NCBI GenBank assembly: GCA_017635675.1
Contig: JAGBLA010000172.1
Coordinates: 1-32,270 of the forward strand
DNA from: Ruminiclostridium sp.
GTDB lineage: Bacteria; Bacillota; Clostridia; Oscillospirales; Ruminococcaceae
DNA: 32,270 nucleotides
Direction of reading: 5' to 3'
The position numbers were made by a program, and so were the translations under genes. This document shows positions 13,796 to 22,010 of this stretch, one piece after another. The notes beneath the pieces were generated by a model. The model made no database searches. It worked only from the letters and a program-made list of their open reading frames with translations, and had not been told where the DNA came from. Position 1 is the first letter of the stretch, and each line of letters opens with the position of its first letter.

Positions 13796-16021
13796 ATGAA
13801 ACAGTCACTTTTGAAAAAGATGTGTTATATTGCGGCGGCAGCTATGTTAACGGGTGCTGTCGGAGTTACCGCGGCTTACGCGGCGAACGAGGGCGCGGAT
13901 AACGAGCCTGCCGAGGAGAAAGCTCCCGAGGTCGGGGAGACGGCTGAAAACGCCGGCGAGCCCGAAAAGGACGAGACGGTCTATGTTCTCGCAAAGGCGA
14001 ACGGAGCCGTAAACAAGGTCATCGTAAGCGACCACTTGAAAAACACCGACGCTAAGAGTCTTCTCACCGAGACATCGGAGCTTAAAAACGTTGAGAACGT
14101 CAAGGGTGACGAGACATTCTCCGAGAGCGGCGATACAAGAACATGGAACGCGGGCGGAAAGGATATTTACTATCAGGGCACCTCGGACGCGGAGCTCCCG
14201 CTGGACATCAGCATTTCCTACAAGCTCGGCGGCAAGGATATCTCTCCCGAGGAGCTTGTCGGCAAGAGCGGAAAAGTGACCGTGCGCTTCGACTACACCA
14301 ACAAATTGTCCGAGGAAGTCACCGTAAAGGGAGAAAAGACCGCGGTATATGTGCCTTTCGCGGCTCTCACGGCTCTTATGCTCGACGATGACAGCTTCCG
14401 CAATATCGAAGTCACCAACGGCAGAAAAATGGACGACGGCGACCGCACCTTCATCGTCGGCACGGCATTCCCGGGGCTTTCCGAGAGCCTTGACATAAAG
14501 GACGGCAAGCTTGAGATACCCGAATACTTTGAGTTCACCGCGGACGTTACCGACTTTTCAATGGCAAATACCGTGACCGTCGTTACAAACGAGGTGTTCA
14601 ACAAGCTCGGAGTTGACCTCGATTCCGACGGTGAGGAGCTCACCGAGGACATCGACAGGCTGCATGACGCTGTGTCGCAGCTTACCGACGGCACCGAAAG
14701 GCTTCACGACGGGCTCGCGGAGCTTCTTGACAAGTCCTCGGCGCTCACCGACGGCGTGGGAGCTCTCCGTGACGGCGCAGACAGTCTGAAAGACGGCGCG
14801 GAGAAGGCAAATGACGGCGCGGCACAGCTCTACACGGGCTCGGAGAAGCTGTCGGAGGGGCTTGATACCCTCAACTCAAACAGTGCGCAGCTCACCGCAG
14901 GCAGCGAACAGGTGTTCAACTCTCTGCTCGACATGGCGAATTCTCAGCTTGAGGCGGCAGGCATAACGGGCTATAAGCTCACTATCGCGAACTATGCCGA
15001 AACGCTCGACAAGCTTGTGGCGTCGCTTGACGGCGACAACGCTCTGAAAACCGCGCAGGATACCGCGAAAAAGCAAGTGACCGAGGCTGTGGAAGCCAAC
15101 CGTGCCGCGGTGGAAGCCGAGGTCACAAAGGCAGTCACCGAGCAGGTAACTGCCAAAGTGAACGAGGCTGTGAAAACCTCCGTCACCGAGAAAGTCACCG
15201 AAGCCGTGAAGGCTAAGGTGCTTGCGGGCGTGCTTGCAGCGCAGAACATGACGGTCGAGCAGTATCAGCAGGGTGTGGCTGCGGGTGTCATTGACGCGGC
15301 GGCTCAGCAGAAGATAGAGGGGGCTGTGGCTCAGCAGCTCGGCACCGACGAGATAAAGGCGCAGATAAGCGCGGCTGTGGAGCAGCAGATGCAGACTCCC
15401 GAGGTAAAAGCGCAGGCTGACGCGGCGCTCGCACAGCAGCTCGGTTCCGATGAGGTGAAAGCTGCAATAAAGCAGAACACCGATGAACAGGTCGAAAAGC
15501 TCATAACCGAGAACCTCAGCTCGAAGGACGTACAGGACAAGATAAAGGCAGGAGCGGACGAAGCTAAGGCGGGTGCCGCAAAGCTGAAAGCTCTGAAAGA
15601 GCAGCTTGACAGCTACAACACGTTTTACACGGGGCTTGCGCAGTACACCGACGGCGTAGCGCAGGCTGCCGACGGCGCAAAGCAGGTAAAGGACGGTCTC
15701 GGTGCGCTGAGTGACGGCACAAAGCAGCTCGCGGACGGCTCGGGACAGCTTGCGGACGGGGTAAAGCAGCTCGACGACAAGGTGCCGGCGCTGCTTGACG
15801 GCATAAATCAGCTCACTGACGGTTCAGAGCAGCTTGCAGACGGCGCACAGCGGTTCAGCGACGAGGGCATAAGCAAGCTCGTCGAGCTTGTGGGCGGCGA
15901 CCTCGGGAAAGCCATAGACCGTTTCAACGCAATGTCTGAGCTTTCTCAGAGATACGAGACCTACTCGGGCGGCAAAGGCTCCGTGAAGTTCATCTACCGC
16001 ACAGACGCAGTTGAGAAATAA
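13796..16021 (+). CDS. Secreted protein with xxxLxxG heptad repeats (YhgE/Pip-like exoplasmic region)
   Basis: This 741-residue protein has a signal peptide cleaved near AYA-AN (residue 28) and no membrane segment afterwards. Residues about 60-290 form a beta-rich domain with a LPLDISISYKL stretch and a PFAALTALMLDD segment. Two blocks of Asp-Gly heptads of the xxxLxxG type (for example QLTDGTERLHDGL, KQLADGSGQLADGVKQLDD) lie at about 293-370 and 616-686. Between them, about 422-600, is a Lys/Ala/Gln/Val-rich coiled-coil region. It ends with VKFIYRTD. YhgE/Pip membrane proteins contain the same heptads between their membrane helices, whereas here the region is a separate exported protein next to an MMPL transporter. 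The start has AAAGGAAG upstream. The function is unknown; I infer an envelope partner of the transporter. Confidence 0.85.
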   Translation: MKQSLLKKMCYIAAAAMLTGAVGVTAAYAANEGADNEPAEEKAPEVGETAENAGEPEKDETVYVLAKANGAVNKVIVSDHLKNTDAKSLLTETSELKNVENVKGDETFSESGDTRTWNAGGKDIYYQGTSDAELPLDISISYKLGGKDISPEELVGKSGKVTVRFDYTNKLSEEVTVKGEKTAVYVPFAALTALMLDDDSFRNIEVTNGRKMDDGDRTFIVGTAFPGLSESLDIKDGKLEIPEYFEFTADVTDFSMANTVTVVTNEVFNKLGVDLDSDGEELTEDIDRLHDAVSQLTDGTERLHDGLAELLDKSSALTDGVGALRDGADSLKDGAEKANDGAAQLYTGSEKLSEGLDTLNSNSAQLTAGSEQVFNSLLDMANSQLEAAGITGYKLTIANYAETLDKLVASLDGDNALKTAQDTAKKQVTEAVEANRAAVEAEVTKAVTEQVTAKVNEAVKTSVTEKVTEAVKAKVLAGVLAAQNMTVEQYQQGVAAGVIDAAAQQKIEGAVAQQLGTDEIKAQISAAVEQQMQTPEVKAQADAALAQQLGSDEVKAAIKQNTDEQVEKLITENLSSKDVQDKIKAGADEAKAGAAKLKALKEQLDSYNTFYTGLAQYTDGVAQAADGAKQVKDGLGALSDGTKQLADGSGQLADGVKQLDDKVPALLDGINQLTDGSEQLADGAQRFSDEGISKLVELVGGDLGKAIDRFNAMSELSQRYETYSGGKGSVKFIYRTDAVEK

Positions 16022-16060
16022 TTGGCAATGAATAGATGAGAGAGGAATAGAGATAGACAG

Positions 16061-16287
16061 ATTGGGGCTCTTGACGCACTTGCCTTTTATCGCGGCGTCC
16101 ATGCCGCGTTTGGGGCAAGTGCTTGGTGCCTCCTGCACCACCCCAAACCCCGCAGGGGGCTCCTCGCCCCCTTGACCCCTCGGCGGTGAGCACCGCAGGC
16201 AGTACCGTAACACGGAGATTAGGAAGATACATCAGAAATAACAGAAACAGCAGACTCGTTAGTTACGGGTCTGCTGTCGTTTTTTTA
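16061..16287 (+). repeat. Dispersed terminator-linked repeat, unit 3 (longest)
   Basis: The unit begins at ATTGGGGCTC, 40 bases after the stop of the LxxG gene. Its order is: a CACTTGCC/CGCGGCGTCCATGCCGCG module (16076-16135), a CCCCAAACCCCGCAGGGGGCTCC module, the CCCCTTGACCCCTCGGCGGTGAGCACCGC block (16170-16197), CCGTAACACGGAGATTAG (16205-16222), and the terminal hairpin. Compared with the inverted unit at 346-502, the first two modules are swapped. The last part matches 221-324. No gene fits here; several short open frames cross it in all directions. Confidence 0.78.
16247..16286. terminator. Bidirectional terminator between the LxxG gene and acpP
   Basis: ACAGCAGAC (16247-16255) pairs with GTCTGCTGT (16269-16277), extended inside by CGT/ACG. 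Seven T follow on the plus strand (16280-16286). On the minus strand TTTCTGTTATTT follows, so it can also end the acpP transcript. Confidence 0.82.
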
Positions 16288-16304
16288 TTCAATACGATCT
16301 TAGA

Positions 16305-16538
16305 TCACTCGTCGGTGTTGTCTTCAATATACTTGACAACGTCGCCCACAGTCTTGATGTTCTCGACCTGGTCGTCCGGTATCTCAAGATCAAATTCGTC
16401 CTCAAAGCTCATTACAAGATCTACAATGTCAAGTGAGTCCGCACCGAGATCGTCCTGTATGTTGGAATTGAGTGTGACCTTGTCCTCATCTACATCGAGC
16501 TGGTCAACTATAATGCTTTTAACCTTGTCAAAAATCAT
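16305..16538 (-). CDS. acpP: Acyl carrier protein
   Basis: This small acidic protein of 77 residues carries growing acyl chains on a 4'-phosphopantetheine arm. The arm attaches to Ser in the [15 protein letters not shown] motif, which is diagnostic. Two in-frame ATGs are possible. I chose 16538 (MIFDKVKS) because the GGAGG site at 16547-16551 is 8 bases away, whereas it is only 2 bases from the ATG at 16544, which would add Met-Ile. The gene lies downstream of accA but is separated by 157 bases and has its own consensus promoter. That fits the high ACP level cells need. In many Firmicutes acpP lies next to fabH or fabK, so the position at the operon end is a variation. A bidirectional terminator follows. 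Confidence 0.96.
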   Translation of the reverse strand: MIFDKVKSIIVDQLDVDEDKVTLNSNIQDDLGADSLDIVDLVMSFEDEFDLEIPDDQVENIKTVGDVVKYIEDNTDE

Positions 16539-16546
16539 AATCATTG

Positions 16547-16551
16547 CCTCC
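16547..16551 (-). promoter_or_regulatory. acpP: Ribosome binding site that decides the acpP start
   Basis: GGAGG on the minus strand is 8 bases before the ATG ending at 16538 and only 2 bases before the ATG at 16544. The closer one is too close for normal initiation. Confidence 0.7.
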
Positions 16552-16581
16552 GTTTATTGTTTTTGCTGTATCATATTTATC

Positions 16582-16610
16582 ATTATAAAGGATAGTCTTC
16601 AAAAAATCAA
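16582..16610 (-). promoter_or_regulatory. acpP: SigA-type promoter of acpP
   Basis: On the minus strand, -35 TTGATT (16605-16610) and -10 TATAAT (16582-16587) have a 17-base spacer, giving a leader of about 38 bases. Confidence 0.82.
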
Positions 16611-16636
16611 TAGCTTTTTGTATTTTTTGTAAAATT

Positions 16637-16689
16637 GGCGATTTTGTACAGTTTATTCAGCGAAGTTTATGCATTACGTACAAACCGCC
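16637..16689 (-). terminator. Weak terminator-like inverted repeat after accA
   Basis: On the minus strand GGCGGTTTGTAC (16678-16689) is followed, 28 bases on, by GTACAAAATCGCC (16637-16649), its near-perfect complement. AATTTTAC follows. The loop is long and the U tract poor, so transcription may continue into acpP. Confidence 0.3.
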
Positions 16690-16695
16690 GCTCTC

Positions 16696-17505
16696 TCATT
16701 CCTCGGAGAATACGCCTATCTTGCGGAATTTGTCGTATCTTCTCTTTAGCATTTCCTCGGTCTCCACAGCTTTGAGCCGCGGTATCGCCTCCGACAGATA
16801 CTCGGATATGTTCTCGGTGGTAAGCCCCGGGTCATTGTGCGCTCCGCCCTCCGGCTCCTCTATGATACGCTCGCACACTCCGAACCGAAGCAGATCCTCC
16901 GCCGTTATCTTCATAAGCTCCGCCGCCTCGGACTCCCTCGACGCGTCCTTCCACAGTATCGACGCGAAACCTCTCGGAGAGATCACCGAGTACAGCGCGT
17001 TCTCAAGCATTGCAAGCTCGTCGCACACCGCGAGCGCAAGCGCGCCGCCGCTTCCGCCTTCCCCGAGAACAATTGTGATTATCGGGGTCTTAAGCGTCAT
17101 GAACTCCATAAGGTTGCGGGCTATCGCCTCGCCCTGTCCGCGTTTCTCCGCTTCAATGCCGCAGTACGCGCCGGGAGTGTCCACAAGACATATCACGGGA
17201 CGGTGGAATTTCTCTGCCTGCTTCGCAAGCCGCAGTGCCTTTCTGTATCCCTCGGGGTGCGGCATCGAGAAGTTTGAACGCTTGTTCTCTTCAAGATTGC
17301 GCCCCTTCACCTGCCCTATCACCGTCACAGGCGTAGTGCCGAACATTCCCACTCCGCCGAGTATCGCGGCATCGTCACCAAAATGACGGTCGCCGTGCAG
17401 TTCAAGGAAATTGCTGAAAAGCGCGGGGATATAGTCCCTTACCGTGGGTCTTCCCTTTTCGCGGATAAGCGCGAGCCGCTCGGTGGCGGTAAGTGCATTC
17501 ATCAT
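16696..17505 (-). CDS. accA: Acetyl-CoA carboxylase carboxyltransferase, alpha subunit
   Basis: The 269-residue protein pairs with AccD to move the carboxyl group from carboxybiotin to acetyl-CoA, making malonyl-CoA. The crotonase-like fold is visible in [18 protein letters not shown], the [26 protein letters not shown] region, [20 protein letters not shown] and [12 protein letters not shown]. The last forms an oxyanion-hole region. It is shorter than the roughly 320-residue E. coli protein because the N-terminal extension is reduced, as in many Firmicutes. The start ATG (17505) overlaps the accD TGA as ATGA, with GGGAGG 9 bases upstream; a second ATG follows immediately. It is the last gene of the long fab-acc transcript. 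Confidence 0.95.
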   Translation of the reverse strand: MMNALTATERLALIREKGRPTVRDYIPALFSNFLELHGDRHFGDDAAILGGVGMFGTTPVTVIGQVKGRNLEENKRSNFSMPHPEGYRKALRLAKQAEKFHRPVICLVDTPGAYCGIEAEKRGQGEAIARNLMEFMTLKTPIITIVLGEGGSGGALALAVCDELAMLENALYSVISPRGFASILWKDASRESEAAELMKITAEDLLRFGVCERIIEEPEGGAHNDPGLTTENISEYLSEAIPRLKAVETEEMLKRRYDKFRKIGVFSEE

Positions 17506-18410
17506 TTCGCTGCACCTCCCCTGTATTCCTCTGTGCGGGTGTAGTTATGGGTGCGGAATATCTTTGAAAGCGTGGGGCGCAGCACCTTTCTTTCAACTAT
17601 CATATCCACAAAGCCGTTTTCAAGCATGAACTCCGCGGACTGGAAGTCGTCGGGGAGCTTCTGCTTTATCGTGCCTTCGATGACGCGTCTTCCCGCGAAG
17701 CCTATCAGCACCTTCGGCTCGGCTATGATTATATCTCCGAGGCTCGCGAAGGACGCCGTTACGCCGCCCGTAGTGGGGTCGGTCATGACCGTCACGTAAA
17801 GCTGACCCGCTTCGCTGTGGCGCGCTATCGCGCCCGATGTCTTCGCCATCTGCATAAGGGAGATGATACCTTCCTGCATTCTCGCTCCGCCCGAAGCGGT
17901 GAACAGCACCACGGGGAGCTTGTTTTCCGTTGCGTACTCAAACGCGCGGGTTATCTTCTCGCCCACCACGCTGCCCATGCTCGCCATCATGAAGTTGCTG
18001 TCCATGATACCGATGACGGTCTTGTAGCGGTGTATCTTGCATACGCCCGTGACTACCGCTTCGGAGGTGCCGCAGGCTGCTTTCAGCTCGTCGATCTTAG
18101 CCTCATAGCCGGGGAATTCTATGGGGTTGAGCGTTTTGAGCCCCGCGTCGAGCTCGGTGAACGTTCCCTTGTCCGCCACCATCTCAAGACGCTCCTTCCA
18201 TGTAATGCGCGCGTGGTAGTTGCACGCGGGGCAGACGGACTTGTTGCGCTCGAAGTCGTCGCGGTAAACCACCGTGGCGCACCTCGGGCACTTGAACAGA
18301 AGCCCCTGGGGTATAGCGACGCCCGGAGCAGGCTTTTTCTGCTTGTTTTCGGTCTTAGCGTCCGCCTTTGAGCGGTCGATGACGACCTTGAAAAGGTCTT
18401 CCAATGCCAA
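17502..18410 (-). CDS. accD: Acetyl-CoA carboxylase carboxyltransferase, beta subunit
   Basis: This 302-residue partner of AccA has an N-terminal zinc ribbon with Cys41, Cys44, Cys60 and Cys63 (CPRC...CPAC). A crotonase-type domain follows, with [10 protein letters not shown] and the [17 protein letters not shown] region. The start appears to be TTG at 18410, because an in-frame stop lies just upstream and no ATG is available before the conserved LEDLF. GGGAG lies 11 bases away, a weak site. A second TTG at 18404 is possible. It ends in a 4-base overlap with accA, so the two subunits are probably made in equal amounts. The extra linker at 15-34 ([16 protein letters not shown]) is variable in the family. 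Confidence 0.95.
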   Translation of the reverse strand: MALEDLFKVVIDRSKADAKTENKQKKPAPGVAIPQGLLFKCPRCATVVYRDDFERNKSVCPACNYHARITWKERLEMVADKGTFTELDAGLKTLNPIEFPGYEAKIDELKAACGTSEAVVTGVCKIHRYKTVIGIMDSNFMMASMGSVVGEKITRAFEYATENKLPVVLFTASGGARMQEGIISLMQMAKTSGAIARHSEAGQLYVTVMTDPTTGGVTASFASLGDIIIAEPKVLIGFAGRRVIEGTIKQKLPDDFQSAEFMLENGFVDMIVERKVLRPTLSKIFRTHNYTRTEEYRGGAAK

Positions 18411-18433
18411 TTGAGATCACACTCCCGATGTCG

Positions 18434-19777
18434 TTATGAAAAGTCCTTGCGGTTGAGGAAACCGATGTCGATATTGCCGCTGATGAAGTCCTCGTCGCGC
18501 AGCAGGCTCAGCTGATAGTCGATATTTGTCTGCACGCCCTCTATGAGCATTTCGCCAAGCGCCACACGCATTTTTGTAATCGCCTCGGCGCGGTCGCTCC
18601 CGTGGACTATGAGCTTTGCTATCATGCTGTCGTAATACCGGGGTATCTCATAGCCCTGATACACGGCGGTGTCAATGCGCACGCCGCAGCCGCCGGGAAC
18701 GTGTATGGACTCTATCCTGCCGGGGCAGGGGCGGAACCCGTTCTTCGGATCCTCCGCGTTTATGCGGCACTCTATGGTGTGACCGCACAGATGCACGTCC
18801 TCCTGCTTTATATCGAGCTTCTTGCCGCCCGCTATAAGAATCTGCTGCTTTACGAGGTCGATGCCGGTCTCCATTTCGGTGACGGGGTGCTCGACCTGTA
18901 TGCGCGCGTTCATTTCCATGAAGTAGAAGTTTTTGTCCTTATCCACAAGGAACTCCACCGTACCCGCGTTCTTGTAGCCGCAGGCTTTCGCCGCTTTCAC
19001 GGCAGCCTCGCCCATTTTCTCACGGAGCTCGGGGGTCATTATGGGGCTCGGGGACTCTTCAAGCACCTTCTGATTGCGGCGCTGGCAGGAGCAGTCACGC
19101 TCTCCGAGGTGGATAACGTTGCCGTACTCGTCCGCGAGTATCTGCACCTCGATGTGGCGCGGGTCAACGATGAACTTCTCGATGTACACCTCGTCATTGC
19201 CGAAGAAACGCAGAGCTTCCTCCTTCGCTGCTGTGAGCGCCTTTTCGAGCTCCGTTTCGCTGTCCGCGCGGCGAATTCCGCGCCCGCCGCCGCCCGCGCT
19301 CGCCTTTACGAGTACCGGGTAGCCTATGTCGGCGGCTATGCGCTTCGCCTCATCGAAGTCCTCTACTATCCCGTCCGAGCCGCGCACCACGGGAACTCCC
19401 GCCTTTATCATGGTCGCCTTGGCATTCGCCTTGTCGCCCATCGCGTCCATGGCGTCGGCGTCGGGGCCTATCCACTTTATGCCGCACTTGCTGCACAGCC
19501 GCACGAAACGGCTGCTTTCGGACAGGAACCCGAAGCCCGGGTGTATCGCCTGAGCGCCGGTTATTTCACACGCTGCGAGTATCGCGCGGGTATTCAGATA
19601 GCTGTCGGTGCTCCTCGCGCCGCCGATACAGACCGACCTGTCGGCGATCTGCGCGTGGAGCGCGTTCCTGTCGGCTGTCGAATAGACCGCTACGGTCTCG
19701 ATCCCGAGCTCGCGGCAGGCGCGGATAACTCTCAGCGCTATCTCGCCGCGGTTCGCTATAAGTATTTTATCTATCAT
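18434..19777 (-). CDS. accC: Acetyl-CoA carboxylase, biotin carboxylase subunit
   Basis: This 447-residue ATP-grasp enzyme carboxylates the biotin on AccB using bicarbonate and ATP. The N-terminal ILIANRGEIALRVIRACRE is typical. The glycine-rich ATP loop reads KASAGGGGRGIRRA, and the metal- and bicarbonate-binding region reads FMEMNARIQVEHPVTEM. Length is normal. The ATG at 19777 has a weak GGAAG site 9 bases upstream. It lies 23 bases before accD and 33 bases after fabZ in the same transcript. Confidence 0.97.
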   Translation of the reverse strand: MIDKILIANRGEIALRVIRACRELGIETVAVYSTADRNALHAQIADRSVCIGGARSTDSYLNTRAILAACEITGAQAIHPGFGFLSESSRFVRLCSKCGIKWIGPDADAMDAMGDKANAKATMIKAGVPVVRGSDGIVEDFDEAKRIAADIGYPVLVKASAGGGGRGIRRADSETELEKALTAAKEEALRFFGNDEVYIEKFIVDPRHIEVQILADEYGNVIHLGERDCSCQRRNQKVLEESPSPIMTPELREKMGEAAVKAAKACGYKNAGTVEFLVDKDKNFYFMEMNARIQVEHPVTEMETGIDLVKQQILIAGGKKLDIKQEDVHLCGHTIECRINAEDPKNGFRPCPGRIESIHVPGGCGVRIDTAVYQGYEIPRYYDSMIAKLIVHGSDRAEAITKMRVALGEMLIEGVQTNIDYQLSLLRDEDFISGNIDIGFLNRKDFS

Positions 19778-19810
19778 AGAATAATTCTTCCGTTTTGATG
19801 AAGATTTTTG

Positions 19811-20236
19811 TCACTTTATCGCAAAAGATATCTCTGCGGTGCAGGCTTTCTCGCCGTTCACCGTTGCCACGCCCTTGCCGACGCCCACAGGACCCTTGAC
19901 CCGTATTATCTCGACTTCAAGGCGAAGCGTGTCGCCCGGGACTACCTGTCTGCGGAACTTTGCGTCCTTTACTCCGCCGAAAAAGCCTATCTTGCCCTTA
20001 TTCTCGGGGAGCATAAGCATAGCCGCCGCACCTGCCTGCGCCATCATTTCAAGGATAAGCACGCCGGGGACTACCGGGTAATCCGGAAAATGCCCTTTGA
20101 ACCAGAAATCGTCGGGCTTCACGTGCTTGTACGCCACCACGCGCTGACCCGGCTCGACCTCCTCGATCTCGTCTATCAGCAGGAACGGGTCGCGGTGCGG
20201 GATCACCTGCTTTATCTGCTCAATGTCCATTTTCAT
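19811..20236 (-). CDS. fabZ: (3R)-hydroxyacyl-ACP dehydratase
   Basis: This 141-residue hot-dog-fold enzyme removes water from 3-hydroxyacyl-ACP. The active-site signature [22 protein letters not shown] contains catalytic His49 and Glu63 on the central helix. The [13 protein letters not shown] start is typical of FabZ and not FabA. GGAGG precedes the ATG by 8 bases. No fabM or fabA-like isomerase is in the cluster, so the source of unsaturated fatty acids is not seen here. Confidence 0.96.
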   Translation of the reverse strand: MKMDIEQIKQVIPHRDPFLLIDEIEEVEPGQRVVAYKHVKPDDFWFKGHFPDYPVVPGVLILEMMAQAGAAAMLMLPENKGKIGFFGGVKDAKFRRQVVPGDTLRLEVEIIRVKGPVGVGKGVATVNGEKACTAEISFAIK

Positions 20237-20254
20237 GGTTCTGACCTCCTGCCC

Positions 20255-20737
20255 TCACTCTATGCGCATTATCGGCTGACCGAATTCCACGGTATCGCCG
20301 TCCTCCGCGAATATCTCCGCCACCGTGCCGTCGTACTCGCTGATGACTTCGTTCATTAATTTCATGCTCTCGATGATGAACAGCACATCGCCCTTTGACA
20401 CCTGTCTGCCCACGCTCACGAAGGGGGGCTTTTCCGGTGAAGGCGCGGCATAGAACGTTCCCACTATGGGGGAGGTCACTGTCTTGCCGCTTTTCGGCTC
20501 ACAGGCAGCCGCAGCAGCCTGACCCGGCTGAGGCGGGAGCCCCTGGAACTGCATACCCGCCTGCACGGGGAACGGCATGGGCGGGGGCGGGGGCGGCATC
20601 ATGCCCTCGGGGTGCTTTTCGCCCAGCTCTATCTCAAATTTGTCGTTCTTTATCCTGAAATAACCGAGCCCGCTCTCTTTCATAAGCGCGATGTATTCCT
20701 TCGCCGCTCCGAGCAGCTCGCCGTGTTCGTACTGCAT
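20255..20737 (-). CDS. accB: Acetyl-CoA carboxylase, biotin carboxyl carrier protein
   Basis: The 160-residue protein carries biotin on Lys126 in ESMKLMNEV. The usual motif is EAMKMMNE, so Ser replaces Ala and Leu replaces the second Met, both tolerated in the family. The N-terminal helical part (to about 40) is followed by a Pro/Ala-rich flexible linker at about 45-80 (PPPPPPMPFP...) and the lipoyl-like C-terminal domain. GGAGG lies 6 bases before the ATG. It is in the middle of the fab-acc operon, 12 bases after fabF. Confidence 0.96.
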   Translation of the reverse strand: MQYEHGELLGAAKEYIALMKESGLGYFRIKNDKFEIELGEKHPEGMMPPPPPPMPFPVQAGMQFQGLPPQPGQAAAAACEPKSGKTVTSPIVGTFYAAPSPEKPPFVSVGRQVSKGDVLFIIESMKLMNEVISEYDGTVAEIFAEDGDTVEFGQPIMRIE

Positions 20738-20749
20738 AATGTCCCTCCG

Positions 20750-21985
20750 TTATCTGTCCGCGGGCAGGAAGCACAGCGTCGCGTTGTGTCCTCCGAAGCC
20801 AAGCGAATTGCTTATCGCGCCCGTTATCTTCATGTCTCTCGCGCTGCCCTTGCAGTTGTCGAGGTCACATTCCTCGTCGTCAACGGTAAGTCCCACCGTG
20901 GGGTGGACAAAGCCGCCCTGCATCTGGAGCGCGACCGCAGCTGCTTCAAGTCCGCCCGCCGCTCCGAGCAGGTGTCCCGTCATGGACTTCGTGGAGTTGA
21001 CCGCTATTTTGCCCGCGTGCCCGCCGAAGGTCTTTTTGAGCGCCACTGTCTCGGTCTTGTCGTTCATCACGGTGGAGGTCCCGTGGGCATTGCAGTAGTT
21101 TATCGTGTCGAAAGGCACTCCCGCCTCCTCCACCGCGAGCTGCATGGCTTTCGCGCCCGCCTCGCCGTCGGGAGAGGGGCTGGTCTCGTGGTACGCGTCA
21201 CAGGTCGCGCCGTACCCTGCCACCTCACAGTATATCTTAGCGCCGCGTTTCACCGCGTGCTCGTATTCTTCAAGTATAACGATGCCCGAGCCGTCGCCCA
21301 GCACAAAGCCCGAGCGCTCCTTGTCGAAGGGTATGGAAGCCCTGTCGGGGTCGGTGCTTCTCGTCACGGCGTGCATATTGTTGAAGCCCGCCATTGCGAA
21401 TCCGATGCTGCACGCCTCGCTGCCGCCTGCTATGGCGCAGTCGAGATAGCCGTGCTTTATCATGCGGAAGGCTTCCCCTATTGCGTGGGTAGATGACGCG
21501 CACGCCGATACTATCGTGAAGTTTGCGCCCTTGAATCCTGTTTTTATCGCTACCTCACCGGGAGCCATGTTGCCTATCATCATGGGGATAGTGAACACGG
21601 AAACGCGCCCGTTGCCCTTGTTGTGGTAGTTGAGTATCTGCTCCTCAGTGGTCTGTATGCCGCCGATGCCGCTTGCGATGATGACACCGCGCTTATATGG
21701 GTCGATGTCCGCGAAGTCCGTACCCGCGTCCTCAAGCGCCTTTTTCGACGCATACACCGCGTATCTCGTCACCATGTCGGTGCGGCGCGCTTCACGCTTG
21801 TCGATGTACTCCGAATCGTCAAAGTTCTTCACCCGCGCCACGACGTTCTTTTCCTCGGACTGACCCGGGAACCACGGTTCAAGGGTAAAGCCGTGCCTTC
21901 CCGCTTTAAGCGCCGCGCGGAACTCCTCCACGGTATTGCCGACCGGGCTCAGAACGCCGAGCCCCGTTATCACTACTCTTCTCAT
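20750..21985 (-). CDS. fabF: 3-oxoacyl-ACP synthase II
   Basis: This 411-residue condensing enzyme elongates acyl-ACP with malonyl-ACP. The catalytic triad is visible: Cys162 in VSACASSTHAIGEA, His301 in NAHGTSTVMNDKTE and His338 in STKSMTGHLLGAAGG. Length is typical. TTGGAG lies 6 bases before the ATG. In organisms with only FabF and no FabB it does all elongation, and its temperature response can adjust membrane composition. It lies 25 bases after fabG. Confidence 0.97.
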   Translation of the reverse strand: MRRVVITGLGVLSPVGNTVEEFRAALKAGRHGFTLEPWFPGQSEEKNVVARVKNFDDSEYIDKREARRTDMVTRYAVYASKKALEDAGTDFADIDPYKRGVIIASGIGGIQTTEEQILNYHNKGNGRVSVFTIPMMIGNMAPGEVAIKTGFKGANFTIVSACASSTHAIGEAFRMIKHGYLDCAIAGGSEACSIGFAMAGFNNMHAVTRSTDPDRASIPFDKERSGFVLGDGSGIVILEEYEHAVKRGAKIYCEVAGYGATCDAYHETSPSPDGEAGAKAMQLAVEEAGVPFDTINYCNAHGTSTVMNDKTETVALKKTFGGHAGKIAVNSTKSMTGHLLGAAGGLEAAAVALQMQGGFVHPTVGLTVDDEECDLDNCKGSARDMKITGAISNSLGFGGHNATLCFLPADR

Positions 21986-22010
21986 GCTGTCTCCAATTTC
22001 CCGGCAGGGC

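Noticed and set aside
18602-19798. Open frame of 398 codons on the plus strand
   Set aside because: It lies wholly antisense to accC and has no recognisable motif.
20612-21496. Open frame of 294 codons on the plus strand
   Set aside because: It is antisense to accB and fabF with a typical shadow composition.
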